From CAZBWE01 sp964495465 (lineage in GTDB: Bacteria > Planctomycetota > Phycisphaerae > Sedimentisphaerales > Anaerobacaceae), in NCBI GenBank assembly GCA_964495465.1, contig CAZBWE010000054.1, positions 1-16,397 on the forward strand: a DNA stretch of 16,397 bases, given 5' to 3'. The notes beneath the pieces are model-generated. The model had not been told where the DNA came from. It saw nothing but the letters and a program-made list of their open reading frames with translations, and ran no database searches. Position 1 is the stretch's first letter, and every line of letters begins with the position of its first letter. Below, piece by piece: positions 1 through 7,278 of this stretch. Made by a program: the position numbers and the translations under genes.

Positions 1-121
1 AGAACACCAAAGCTCCCTGCGGCTCAGTATTGATGGTAAGCTGACGCTCCACACAACCAGCCAGCAGCAAAGCTGCGATTAAGCCAATGATTATCACTGC
101 CGATATCTTGTATTTTCCCAT
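1..121 (-). CDS. Lipoprotein with PEGA-like start (N-terminal fragment)
   Basis: Only the first 40 codons lie in the window; the gene runs off the left edge. The protein begins MGKYKISAV, has a hydrophobic helix (about residues 7-21) and then a lipobox LAGC with the lipidated Cys at residue 23, so it should be exported and anchored as a lipoprotein by signal peptidase II. Straight after the Cys comes VERQLTINTEPQGALVF, which fits the opening of a PEGA domain (a short beta-sandwich repeat often found on surface or periplasmic proteins). AGGAG lies 7 bases before the ATG, which supports the start. The gene is divergent from pheT. The lipoprotein call is firm; PEGA is likely but rests on about 15 residues. 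Confidence 0.8.
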   Translation of the reverse strand, partial: MGKYKISAVIIIGLIAALLLAGCVERQLTINTEPQGALVF

Positions 122-162
122 AACAGCTCTCCTAATCTTATCGAATACAATCAATTTGCCCT

Positions 163-168
163 ATTATA
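163..168 (-). promoter_or_regulatory. -10 box candidate for the lipoprotein gene
   Basis: On the minus strand 168-163 reads TATAAT, a perfect -10 hexamer about 42 bases before the lipoprotein ATG. No good -35 is seen at 16-18 bases. The box sits in a small imperfect palindrome (CCCTATTATAAGGG on the plus strand). Confidence 0.35.
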
Positions 169-236
169 AGGGAAAACAAAAAAGCTAGAAAGTCCAAAAT
201 TTATCTGTTTTTTGTGATGGCAAATCAGTTCTAATG

Positions 237-265
237 TTGACAGTAGCACATCTGACAGTTATTTT
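237..265 (+). promoter_or_regulatory. Promoter candidate for pheT
   Basis: TTGACA (237-242), a 17-base spacer, then TATTTT (260-265). This predicts a start near 272 and a short leader of about 35 bases. No T-box-like or attenuator structure fits in so short a leader, so tRNA-Phe attenuation of pheT is not supported here. Confidence 0.45.
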
Positions 266-306
266 ATTGGCAAGATTGAACTTTTACTTTCTTATGGTTT
301 TTTACT

Positions 307-2322
307 ATGAAAATTTCGTTAAACTGGCTTAGTGATTATGTTGAAACAGGGCACTCCGCAGAGCAAATCGCCGATATTTTAAGTGATTTAGGGCTTCCCT
401 GCGAAGCGATAGTGCAGCTTGGTGGCGATACCGTAATTGACGTCGAGATAACAAGCAACCGCGGCGATTGTCTAAGTTATATCGGTATAGCCCGTGAGTT
501 AGCTGCTGCGACCGGAAAAGAATTAAAAACGCCGGTAGTTAAACTGGACGAATCGGACAAAAATGTTACCGAATTTGCCGATGTTAAAATCGCTGAGCCG
601 GATTTGTGCGGTAGATACACAGCTCGCATTATCGAAGGCGTCAAGGTTGGGCCATCGCCGGACTGGCTTAAAAAACACCTCGAAGCAGTGGGCCTGCGCA
701 GTGTTAATAACGTCGTTGACGCAACAAATTATGCGATGATGGAGACCGGCCAGCCGCCTCATGCCTTCGATTATACCAAAATAAAACAGGGCAAAATAGT
801 AGTGAGAAAGGCCATTGCCGGCGAACGCATTGTCAGTATTGACGGCACAACCTGCGAGCTTAATACGGATATGCTGGTTATTGCAGATGCACAAGGCCCG
901 GTAGCCATAGCCGGCGTTATGGGCGGACTGGATACCGAGGTCGGCGATACTACCACAACAATCCTTTTGGAAGATGCCTACTTTGACCCGGTCAGCACCC
1001 GCACCACATCCCGACGGCTTGCTTTGCCGTCAGAAGCGGCCTTTCGATTCGAGCGAACCGTGGATATTGAGTTGATTGACTGGGCATCCAAACGCACAGC
1101 TCAGTTGATAATCCAGGTGGCTGGCGGAAAAGCAGCCAAAGGCGTTGTCGATATTTATCCGAAAAAACCTGCTACGAAAGAGGTAACTTTACGGCTTTCA
1201 CGATTGAACAAACTGCTTGGAATCGAAATACCCGCCGAAGAAGCGGTGAGAATTCTGTCGGCTTTGAGCTTCAAGCCGCAAAGAAAAGACGATTTGGCAG
1301 TCTGCACTGTGCCATCCTGGAGAAGTGATATCTATCGAGAGGTCGATTTAATTGAAGAGATAGCTCGCGTATATGGATATAATAAAATACCGACAGAGCA
1401 AAAAATTAGTATCGAAGTCGTACCAATCGACAAACGCCAGAAATTAGCTAACTCGATAGAAGCTTATCTTAACAGCTGCGGCTTTTACGAGGCGATTACT
1501 GTCGGCTTCGTTGATGATTCCATTGCAGAGCTTTTCGCGGACCCAGACAAAACAGAATATATGGGAGTAAGAGACCAATCCGGGAAAAGTGTTAATCTGC
1601 TTCGACAAAATCTTGTCGGCTCTTTGCTTGGCGTCCTGAAAACAAACCTTAATGCCAAAAACCAGCCGTGCAGGATATTTGAGATTGCAGATACCTTTGT
1701 GCCGAACGGCAAAGCCGGTACTTTGCCAATTGAAAAAACGAAACTGTCACTGGTTTGTGACAGTGATTTAAGAGACCTGCGCGGTGTGATTGACGGGCTG
1801 ATAAAAATTATTGATAGTGATGTTCAAGTGGATTTCACTCCTGCAGAGCTTATCTGGGCACAAACAGGGGCCCAAATTACAATAAATGACCGGATAATAG
1901 GCAACGCTGGAATTGTCTCGCAGACGGTGAAAAATAAATATGACTTTAAGACCCTCTCACCTGTCGCCGCAGAGCTGGACTTCGAGCAGCTATTAGACCT
2001 GTACAGCGGCGTCACAAAAGTCAAACCGATACCAAGATTCCCGGCCATAGAGCGCGACCTTTCTTTAATTGTTGACGAAACAATCAGGTGGGCTGATATT
2101 ATCAAAGCCGTAAACAAAAAGGCAACTGCCGAGCTTGAGGACATCCGATTCATCGGCATATACCGGGGCGAAGGCATCCCGGCAGGGGAAAAGAGCGTTA
2201 CGCTTTCGCTGCGGTTTAGAGACGATGATGGAACACTGACCCACCAGAAGGTTGACGGTTTTGAAGCTGACATCGTAAAAAGTCTAAATAAAGCCGTCGA
2301 AGCAGAACTTCGAACTGTATAA
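307..2322 (+). CDS. pheT: Phenylalanyl-tRNA synthetase beta subunit, short form
   Basis: Beta subunit of the alpha2-beta2 enzyme that charges tRNA-Phe in the cytoplasm. Recognised from MKISLNWLSDYV at the N-terminus, EITSNRGDCLSYIGIARELA, the B3/B4 editing region with NVVDATNYAMMETGQPPHAFD (about 135-155), the B5 region (about 285-360) ending in EEIARVYGYNKIP, and a C-terminal FDX-ACB anticodon-binding domain (RFPAIERDLSL, about residue 576 to the end). At 671 aa it is about 120 residues shorter than E. coli PheT (795). The gap lies near residues 38-42, where QLGGDTVIDVEI follows the N-terminal motif directly, so the EMAP/OB-fold tRNA-binding domain (roughly E. coli residues 39-148) is absent. 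The start is the ATG that gives the family N-terminus; no Shine-Dalgarno is visible. pheS is not next to it: the upstream gene is divergent and the downstream gene is unrelated. Confidence 0.97.
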   Translation: MKISLNWLSDYVETGHSAEQIADILSDLGLPCEAIVQLGGDTVIDVEITSNRGDCLSYIGIARELAAATGKELKTPVVKLDESDKNVTEFADVKIAEPDLCGRYTARIIEGVKVGPSPDWLKKHLEAVGLRSVNNVVDATNYAMMETGQPPHAFDYTKIKQGKIVVRKAIAGERIVSIDGTTCELNTDMLVIADAQGPVAIAGVMGGLDTEVGDTTTTILLEDAYFDPVSTRTTSRRLALPSEAAFRFERTVDIELIDWASKRTAQLIIQVAGGKAAKGVVDIYPKKPATKEVTLRLSRLNKLLGIEIPAEEAVRILSALSFKPQRKDDLAVCTVPSWRSDIYREVDLIEEIARVYGYNKIPTEQKISIEVVPIDKRQKLANSIEAYLNSCGFYEAITVGFVDDSIAELFADPDKTEYMGVRDQSGKSVNLLRQNLVGSLLGVLKTNLNAKNQPCRIFEIADTFVPNGKAGTLPIEKTKLSLVCDSDLRDLRGVIDGLIKIIDSDVQVDFTPAELIWAQTGAQITINDRIIGNAGIVSQTVKNKYDFKTLSPVAAELDFEQLLDLYSGVTKVKPIPRFPAIERDLSLIVDETIRWADIIKAVNKKATAELEDIRFIGIYRGEGIPAGEKSVTLSLRFRDDDGTLTHQKVDGFEADIVKSLNKAVEAELRTV

Positions 2323-2397
2323 TTTCTCATTGCTAAAAGAGCAGAGACACTTATTGCTTATGGATATATGACAGCAGGTTAATATAGAAAAAATCCT

Positions 2398-2425
2398 TTG
2401 ACAAAGTTGACAATATACTTAAAAT
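2398..2425 (+). promoter_or_regulatory. Upstream promoter candidate of the RRM gene
   Basis: TTGACA (2398-2403), 16-base spacer, TAAAAT (2420-2425). The -35 is embedded in the perfect small palindrome CTTTG-A-CAAAG (2396-2406). It precedes a second promoter candidate starting at 2436. Confidence 0.4.
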
Positions 2426-2430
2426 TACCG

Positions 2431-2444
2431 AAGTGTTGACACTT
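2431..2444. promoter_or_regulatory. Palindrome over the -35 box (operator candidate)
   Basis: AAGTGT-TG-ACACTT is a perfect 6+2+6 dyad that contains the proximal -35 hexamer TTGACA. A dimeric repressor bound here would block RNA polymerase. No regulator for it can be named from this window. Confidence 0.4.
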
Positions 2445-2464
2445 TAGGGGTAAACTCGTAATAT
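2436..2464 (+). promoter_or_regulatory. Proximal promoter candidate of the RRM gene
   Basis: TTGACA (2436-2441), 17-base spacer, TAATAT (2459-2464), giving a start near 2471 and a leader of about 57 bases. A short hairpin (GCCG 2469-2472 with CGGC 2479-2482) would lie at the 5' end of that leader. Confidence 0.5.
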
Positions 2465-2527
2465 AGTGGCCGAAATTCCGGCATAAATTTTTAATGTTAA
2501 GTTTGAAGATTGGAAAAGGAACACAAA

Positions 2528-2851
2528 ATGAATATCTATGTAGGCAATTTGTCGCGTGATGTCACCGACGAGGACTTGCGCCAGGCTTTTGAGGAATTCG
2601 GCCAGGTCGAAACCATCAATATTATAAAGGACAGGTTCAGTGGCGAATCAAGAGGATTCGGATTTGTGGAAATGCCCTCTAAGGATGAAGCCCAGTCCGC
2701 GATTACCAGCATGAACGGCAAGGATTTGAAAGGACGAGCTTTGAACGTCAATGAGGCTCGCCCCCGCACAGAACGCCGTGGTGGTGGTGGCCGTAGTGGT
2801 GGAGGCGGAGGTGGAGGAAGAAGAGGCGGAGGCGGCGGACGACGCTATTAA
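2528..2851 (+). CDS. Single-RRM RNA-binding protein with RGG-like tail
   Basis: A 107-residue cytoplasmic RNA-binding protein. One RRM fills residues 1-77, with RNP2 as IYVGNL (3-8) and RNP1 as RGFGFVEM (42-49), including the aromatic positions that stack on RNA bases (Tyr4, Phe44, Phe46). The tail (78-107) is almost only Gly and Arg: glycine runs of 4, 7 and 5 split by Arg, ending RRY. This layout matches the bacterial glycine-rich RRM proteins known from cyanobacteria, where several are cold-induced; cold control here is inference. The ATG at 2528 is preferred over an in-frame TTG at 2510 because AAGGA (2516-2520) sits 7 bases before the ATG and the protein then starts exactly at the first RRM strand. 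It is a single-gene unit with its own promoters. Confidence 0.93.
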   Translation: MNIYVGNLSRDVTDEDLRQAFEEFGQVETINIIKDRFSGESRGFGFVEMPSKDEAQSAITSMNGKDLKGRALNVNEARPRTERRGGGGRSGGGGGGGRRGGGGGRRY

Positions 2852-2971
2852 GAAGCAGCAAACAAACGCTTAAATCTGATAATCTAATATTAAACTAATA
2901 GCTGCATAACCGAAAATCAGAAGCAAAAAACAAAGTATTTTAGCTAATTTACCGGATTTATCGGTATTTAC

Positions 2972-3000
2972 TTGATTTTAACTTCTTGTTTTGGTATAAA
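2972..3000 (+). promoter_or_regulatory. Promoter of the 6S-like RNA
   Basis: TTGATT (2972-2977), 17-base spacer, TATAAA (2995-3000). The predicted start at about 3006-3008 coincides with the first bases of the closing stem of the RNA, which supports both calls. A weak 5-bp hairpin just upstream (TACCG 2950-2954 with CGGTA 2962-2966) may end RRM transcription, but it lacks a good U-run. Confidence 0.6.
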
Positions 3001-3006
3001 TAATAT

Positions 3007-3205
3007 TGCGGGCTAACCCCTGCGGTGTTCGTATGAAAGTTGGTGTTGAAAGAACCGATACCCATACTGAGGGAAATCAGGTCTTGACGGACCGGAAATG
3101 CCTACTACGATAGGACTTTCGGACGCAAGCAACGATTGCCCACCTGGAAATAATGGGTTCTTTTCAAACGCTTTCTTACGGCCCTGCGGAGGAAAGCTTC
3201 GCGAA
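3007..3205 (+). ncRNA. ssrS: 6S RNA candidate
   Basis: About 200 nt of non-coding, strongly structured sequence. 6S RNA mimics an open promoter, binds the sigma70 holoenzyme and damps transcription in stationary phase. The ends pair into a long interrupted stem: TATTGCGGGCTAACCCC..GCGG (from about 3004) with CTGCGGAGGAAAGC and TTCGCGAATA (to about 3207). The 3' half resembles proteobacterial 6S: CCCACCTGGAAATAATGGG makes a small hairpin (about 3139-3157), followed by TTC, an unpaired stretch and GGCCCTGCGGAGG, matching the E. coli order of hairpin, GGGTTC, GCCTGCGGCGG. The 5' half holds CTGCGGTGTTCG, like E. coli GAGATGTTCGC. A long apical hairpin occupies about 3086-3134. The size is typical (about 180-200 nt). 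An in-register promoter and a terminator frame it. The identity rests on motif recall, not on a covariance model. Confidence 0.72.
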
Positions 3206-3206
3206 T

Positions 3207-3237
3207 AAAAAGGCCTGTTTGTGCAGGCCTTTTTTTT
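3207..3237 (+). terminator. Intrinsic terminator of the 6S-like RNA
   Basis: AAAAAGGCCTG (3207-3217), a 6-base loop, then CAGGCC followed by eight T (3224-3237). A perfect GC-rich stem with a U-run. It is directly 3' of the RNA's closing stem and 74 bases before the end of the convergent YIP1-like gene, whose transcription it faces. Confidence 0.9.
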
Positions 3238-3311
3238 GTGCTGTATTTTCCAAAACTCCTGCCAACCACGGATTTTAACAATCGGTCGGACTCTATTGAT
3301 TGTGCAACTTT

Positions 3312-3947
3312 TTACCGCAATAGCAGCAATATCAAAGATTTGGATAACACCTCTGCACCTACGATACTCACAATGAAAGTGATAACCGCTCTTGCACCTT
3401 TTATATTGCAGGATACCGAATAGGCCCGATACATCAATGCGACCATCCACACAATCATAGCAATGGCGACAAAACTGGCCAAAACAAATACACACAAACC
3501 AACATAATTCAATGTCCCGAAACCTTCAGAAGAGGTCAATCCGGCCATAAGATATGCACTAAATCTTCGATTGGCCTCTGGCAACATCACAAAAGAGGTA
3601 ATCAAATACGGCCAGCGAGCCAATACCTGAGTCCCGAAAACATCTATCATACGCAAGGCCGATGGCGACAGAATCAGACCGAAGATATAAAGCGGCATCG
3701 CCAGAGACAACCAATCTATAATACATTCAACAACAAAAACCCATAATGGAGCCTTCAGGCCTATATGCACATCAAGAACACCATCGAAATGAGCATCTCC
3801 GAAATATCCAATAAACGCACTTGCCAAAATAGCCCCGAGTCCAAGTAACAATGCCTCATAGCCGGCTACATATCTAAATGGATTAAACAGCCATTGACTG
3901 GCACTCCTGCGAGGCGCAGGTTTGCCGCCATTTTTAATTTCGCTCAT
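3312..3947 (-). CDS. YIP1-family-like integral membrane protein
   Basis: A 211-residue membrane protein with a short polar, basic N-terminus (SEIKNGGKPAPRRSASQWLFNPFRYV) and about five hydrophobic segments: roughly 31-50, 68-93, 108-122, 145-175 and 185-209. The pattern, with an N-terminal WLFNPFRYVAG-like segment before the first helix, fits the YIP1/DUF1282 group of small bacterial membrane proteins, whose function is unknown. The start overlaps the DUF2089 stop in an ATGA (3944-3947), and GGAG inside the end of that gene serves as its ribosome site, so the two are translationally coupled and probably act together. The family call is moderate; membrane location is clear. Confidence 0.75.
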   Translation of the reverse strand: MSEIKNGGKPAPRRSASQWLFNPFRYVAGYEALLLGLGAILASAFIGYFGDAHFDGVLDVHIGLKAPLWVFVVECIIDWLSLAMPLYIFGLILSPSALRMIDVFGTQVLARWPYLITSFVMLPEANRRFSAYLMAGLTSSEGFGTLNYVGLCVFVLASFVAIAMIVWMVALMYRAYSVSCNIKGARAVITFIVSIVGAEVLSKSLILLLLR

Positions 3948-4240
3948 AGCTTCTCCTCTGTATTTCCTTCATCGTTTTGTGCCTGTTTAAGACGTTCGAT
4001 AATCTCATCAAGGCGGTTTCGGACCGTCGGATAGCTCAGCCGCATCAGCCGGGCCATCTCCTTCAGGGAACCGCTCGATTTAATAAAATCAAGTATAAAC
4101 AGCTGGTCTTCCGTCGAGAGCTTCACCAGCACCGGCAGCTCATAATCACCCTGAATTTCGGTTTGGCACTGTTGGCAGACAAGACTCTTAGCTTTGAGCT
4201 GGCTATTACACGCCGGGCACGTCGTTGGCAACACCTTCAT
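3944..4240 (-). CDS. DUF2089-type zinc-ribbon/HTH regulator-like protein
   Basis: A 98-residue protein. The N-terminus is a zinc ribbon with CxxC pairs Cys8/Cys11 and Cys22/Cys25. The C-terminal half (about 41-83) reads as a helix-turn-helix: LSTEDQLFILDFIKSSG, then SLKEMARLMRLSYPTVRNRL, followed by a coil-rich acidic end. This is the DUF2089 architecture, presumed to bind DNA; targets are unknown. The ATG at 4240 is chosen over in-frame ATGs at 4258 and 4315 because AAGGA (4252-4248) lies 7 bases upstream and the protein then begins right at the zinc ribbon. It is first in a two-gene operon with the YIP1-like gene and has a strong promoter with a dyad in its spacer, which would suit autoregulation (inference). 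Confidence 0.87.
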   Translation of the reverse strand: MKVLPTTCPACNSQLKAKSLVCQQCQTEIQGDYELPVLVKLSTEDQLFILDFIKSSGSLKEMARLMRLSYPTVRNRLDEIIERLKQAQNDEGNTEEKL

Positions 4241-4303
4241 ATCGGTTTCCTTCTCCATATAAAAATTCTCAAAAATCTCAAAATAACACAAATATATATA
4301 AAC

Positions 4304-4332
4304 ATTATTAAACAATATGTTAACATTGTCAA
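4304..4332 (-). promoter_or_regulatory. Promoter of the DUF2089-YIP1 operon
   Basis: On the minus strand: perfect TTGACA (4332-4327), exactly 17 bases, then AATAAT (4309-4304). This is the best-matching promoter in the window. Start near 4297, leader of about 57 bases. Confidence 0.6.
4312..4329. promoter_or_regulatory. Dyad in the promoter spacer (operator candidate)
   Basis: ACAAT (4312-4316) and ATTGT (4325-4329) flank the core; the overlapping ATGTTAACAT (4317-4326) is a perfect 10-base palindrome. All of it lies between and over the -35 and -10 of the DUF2089 promoter, where a bound protein would exclude polymerase. Confidence 0.4.
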
Positions 4333-4443
4333 GAGAAAAATCAAATAATTTTACTTTTTTTATATAAAATTTTACAAATCCCTAATCCACAACGTCATTG
4401 AGCCAATAGAGGTGCTTGCGGATTACAATGTGTAAATCGGCAG

Positions 4444-4481
4444 GCAAAGCGATAATATCGGACGTAATAAGTCGGCTTTGC
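4444..4481. repeat. Inverted repeat with inner hairpin
   Basis: GCAAAGC (4444-4450) and GCTTTGC (4475-4481) are perfect inverted copies 24 bases apart. The interval starts with a nested CGAT-AAT-ATCG. T-rich sequence follows on the plus strand (to about 4505). It could be a small RNA element or a protein site; nothing links it to a known family. Confidence 0.35.
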
Positions 4482-4524
4482 ACAGCTTTTGTCTTGCTTT
4501 TTCCCTTTAAGCCAAAGATTAGAT

Positions 4525-4554
4525 TTGTCGATTAAATAAGAGCCAATATATAAT
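4525..4554 (+). promoter_or_regulatory. Promoter candidate of glgP
   Basis: TTGTCG (4525-4530), 18-base spacer, perfect TATAAT (4549-4554). Predicted start near 4561, leader of about 58 bases ending in the GGAGAAG ribosome site (4606-4612). Confidence 0.45.
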
Positions 4555-4618
4555 TAATTCATAGCAACTGATTGTTATTGCTTATCAATAAAAGACTTAC
4601 GATATGGAGAAGTAAAAA

Positions 4619-7237
4619 ATGGCGAGTCTGCGCAATTTTACTGTTTTACCATCATTACCCGATCCTCTAAAGAACCTCGAAACCATAGCAAAAAATATGT
4701 ACTGGTCGTGGAATCCGGATTTCATAGAGTTGTTCAAACGCATTGACGGTAACTTATGGACAACCTGTGGCCACAATCCTGTTAACTTCCTTTGTAATGT
4801 AGAACAATCAAAATTAGAAACCCTTGCAGAAAATAAAAGCTTTTTGTATGAGCTGCAGCGAGCAATGGAAAAACTTAAGTCATACAACGACAGCCCAACA
4901 TGGTTCGAAAAAGTATGCCCAAGAACTCCCAAACCGTTAATTGCGTATTTTTGTGCCGAGTTTGGTATTCACGAATGCCTTCCTATTTACGCAGGCGGTT
5001 TAGGAATCCTTGCAGGAGACCATCTAAAAAGCGCATCAGACCTCGGTGTGCCATTGGTCGGGATTGGCCTTTTATATCAGAAAGGTTACTTCCGTCAGTA
5101 TCTGAACATAGATGGCTGGCAACAGGAAGTTTACTACGACAATGATTTTTATAACATGCCCGTTGAGCTTGTTTGCAAAAATAGCGGGCGACCACTTACT
5201 ATCAGCGTCGAATATCCGGGAAGATGTGTAATAGCACAAATTTGGTACATCACTATTGGAAGAGTAAAACTATATCTATTGGATACGAACTTAGCAGCCA
5301 ACGCACCGGCAGACCGAATGATTACAAGCAGTCTCTACGGTGGCGACCGTGAGCTGCGAATTCGTCAGGAGATTATGCTGGGTATTGGCGGCTTGAAGGC
5401 GCTGGCTGCTACTGGTATTACTCCCACTGTCTGCCATATGAATGAAGGACACGCCGCTTTTATGGCCCTTGAGAGAATCCGGGAACTACGAAGCGCTCAT
5501 AATATGACCTTCGAGGAGGCCGTTGAGGCAACAAGGTCGGGCAATGTCTTCACAATGCATACGCCTGTAAAAGCCGGCCTCGATGAATTTCCTGTCGAGC
5601 TGATGGACAAATATTTTGGAAGTTACTTTCCCCATCTTGGAATAAACAGAAAGAAGTTCTTAGCGCTTGGCAGAATACTTCCCGACGACGAAAACGAGCC
5701 GTTTAAGATGCCGGTTCTTGCAATACGGCTTAGCAATTATATAAACGGCGTAAGCAAACTGCACGGTCAGATAACGCGTGAGATGTGGGGCAGTCTCTGG
5801 CCCGGTGTCCCTCTAAGTGAAGTGCCGATAACATCAATTACAAACGGCACACACATCAAAACCTGGTTATCGGATGAAACTAACTCATTATTTGACAGAT
5901 ACTTGGGGCCAAATTGGCCAGATGAAATCCTTGACAGGTCCCTATGGGAAAAAGTTGACCAAATCCCTGATGAGGAATTCTGGCGAACGCATCAAAGATG
6001 CAAAGAGCAGTTAATTGTCTTTGCCCGAAAGCGTCTTAAGGCACAAATGCAACGCAGAGGCACATACCATACCGAATTGAACCAGGCCGAGGAGGTTCTT
6101 GACCCTGAAGCACTAACTATAGGTTTTGCCAGGAGATTTGTCAGCTACAAAAGAGGCAATTTGTTGCTAAAGGACACAGAGCGTCTCGTAAAGCTGCTTA
6201 ACAACCCAAATCGTCCGGTTCAGATAATTTTTGGCGGTAAGGCCCACCCAAGGGATACAGAGGGCAAGGATATCATACGCCAGATTATTCATTTTGCCAG
6301 TCAGCAAAACGTCAGACGCCGAATCGTTTTTCTAGAAGACTACGATATTGATATGGCAAGATTTCTCGTCCGTGGAGTTGATATCTGGCTTAGCAACCCG
6401 CGCAGACCAATGGAAGCCAGCGGCACAAGCGGTATGAAAGCTGCGATTAACGGCGCATTGAATATGAGCACATTAGATGGGTGGTGGTGTGAAGGATATA
6501 CACCGGATGGCGGCTGGGCAATCGGAGCCGGCGAAGGCTATAAGGACACCGACTACCAGGATATGGTCGAGTCGCAGGCAATTTATAATATGCTTGAGAA
6601 TGAGGCTATTCCGCTCTTTTATACCCGCTCAGCAGATAATTTGCCGCGGGCCTGGATACGCAGAGTAAAGAATTCCATCAAGTGGATAGCGCCACGCTTC
6701 AATACACATAGAATGGTCGCTGAGTACACGCGAAGATTTTACAACCCCGCTGCAACCAGATGGCAATACTTAACTGCCAATGATATGACCAAGGCAAAGA
6801 GTTTCACACAATGGAAGTCCGATATTATGAACGCTTGGTCCGACCTCGCTATCAAAGATGTCATAATGGAAGCAAAAAATGGCGATGGCAACATACATAT
6901 AAATCCCAAAAAACCCCAGCTTAAAGTTGGCTCACAATTGAGCATCAGGGCGTTGATTAAACTCGGCAAAGTTAATCCGGACGATATTTCAGTTGAGCTT
7001 TACCACGGCCTTACAGATACCTGGGGCAATATTAAAAACGGCTCATCTGTAAAAATGGATTACAAAGAAACTTCGGGACAGGACGGCGAACACTGGTTCT
7101 CAGGGACAATGGCCTGCTCAAAAACGGGTAAGCACGGTATAGCAGTCAGGATTTTGCCCCGACATCCCGATATGGTTAATCCTTACGACCTTGGTCTGAT
7201 TCTATGGGAAACACAAAAAGCCGTTGCAAATAATTAA
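4619..7237 (+). CDS. glgP: Alpha-glucan (glycogen) phosphorylase
   Basis: GT35 enzyme that removes glucose units from storage glucan with phosphate, giving glucose-1-phosphate; cytoplasmic and PLP-dependent. The 872 residues fit the branch with an N-terminal DUF3417 domain (about 13-115, with NMYWSWNPDFIELF) rather than the E. coli GlgP/MalP branch. The catalytic domain includes EFGIHECLPIYAGGLGILAGDHLK (about 113-136), HMNEGHAAF, and the PLP site EASGTSGMKAAINGALN with the Schiff-base Lys607. A C-terminal beta-rich extension (about 745-872) ends in RILPRHPDMVNPYDLGLILW, as is usual in this branch. GGAGAAG 6 bases before the ATG supports the start. The gene stands alone; no glgA, glgB or glgC is in the window. 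It converges on an EIIA gene 41 bases away, with no clear terminator between them. Confidence 0.95.
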   Translation: MASLRNFTVLPSLPDPLKNLETIAKNMYWSWNPDFIELFKRIDGNLWTTCGHNPVNFLCNVEQSKLETLAENKSFLYELQRAMEKLKSYNDSPTWFEKVCPRTPKPLIAYFCAEFGIHECLPIYAGGLGILAGDHLKSASDLGVPLVGIGLLYQKGYFRQYLNIDGWQQEVYYDNDFYNMPVELVCKNSGRPLTISVEYPGRCVIAQIWYITIGRVKLYLLDTNLAANAPADRMITSSLYGGDRELRIRQEIMLGIGGLKALAATGITPTVCHMNEGHAAFMALERIRELRSAHNMTFEEAVEATRSGNVFTMHTPVKAGLDEFPVELMDKYFGSYFPHLGINRKKFLALGRILPDDENEPFKMPVLAIRLSNYINGVSKLHGQITREMWGSLWPGVPLSEVPITSITNGTHIKTWLSDETNSLFDRYLGPNWPDEILDRSLWEKVDQIPDEEFWRTHQRCKEQLIVFARKRLKAQMQRRGTYHTELNQAEEVLDPEALTIGFARRFVSYKRGNLLLKDTERLVKLLNNPNRPVQIIFGGKAHPRDTEGKDIIRQIIHFASQQNVRRRIVFLEDYDIDMARFLVRGVDIWLSNPRRPMEASGTSGMKAAINGALNMSTLDGWWCEGYTPDGGWAIGAGEGYKDTDYQDMVESQAIYNMLENEAIPLFYTRSADNLPRAWIRRVKNSIKWIAPRFNTHRMVAEYTRRFYNPAATRWQYLTANDMTKAKSFTQWKSDIMNAWSDLAIKDVIMEAKNGDGNIHINPKKPQLKVGSQLSIRALIKLGKVNPDDISVELYHGLTDTWGNIKNGSSVKMDYKETSGQDGEHWFSGTMACSKTGKHGIAVRILPRHPDMVNPYDLGLILWETQKAVANN

Positions 7238-7278
7238 CAGCAAATGACAAAGAGAAACAAGCAATCGATGATAAGCAT

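Larger units (their letters stand above)
4241..4618. other. Divergent intergenic region, DUF2089 and glgP
   Basis: This 378-base stretch has no convincing gene. It holds the minus-strand promoter of DUF2089 (4332-4304), the plus-strand promoter candidate of glgP (4525-4554), and between them an inverted repeat (4444-4481). The parts near both ends are AT-rich; the middle (about 4385-4510) is richer in GC and unexplained. Confidence 0.7.

Noticed and set aside
1824..2330. Minus-strand open frame of 168 codons antisense to pheT
   Set aside because: It is a shadow of the conserved pheT C-terminus; Ser-rich and without motifs.
2510..2527. TTG start extending the RRM protein by six residues
   Set aside because: AAGGA lies inside this extension at the right distance for the ATG at 2528, and the RRM fold begins at that ATG.
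3013..3495. Minus-strand open frame across the 6S region and the 3' part of the YIP1-like gene
   Set aside because: Cys- and Arg-rich composition typical of a non-coding frame; it crosses an intrinsic terminator and a structured RNA and has no domain.
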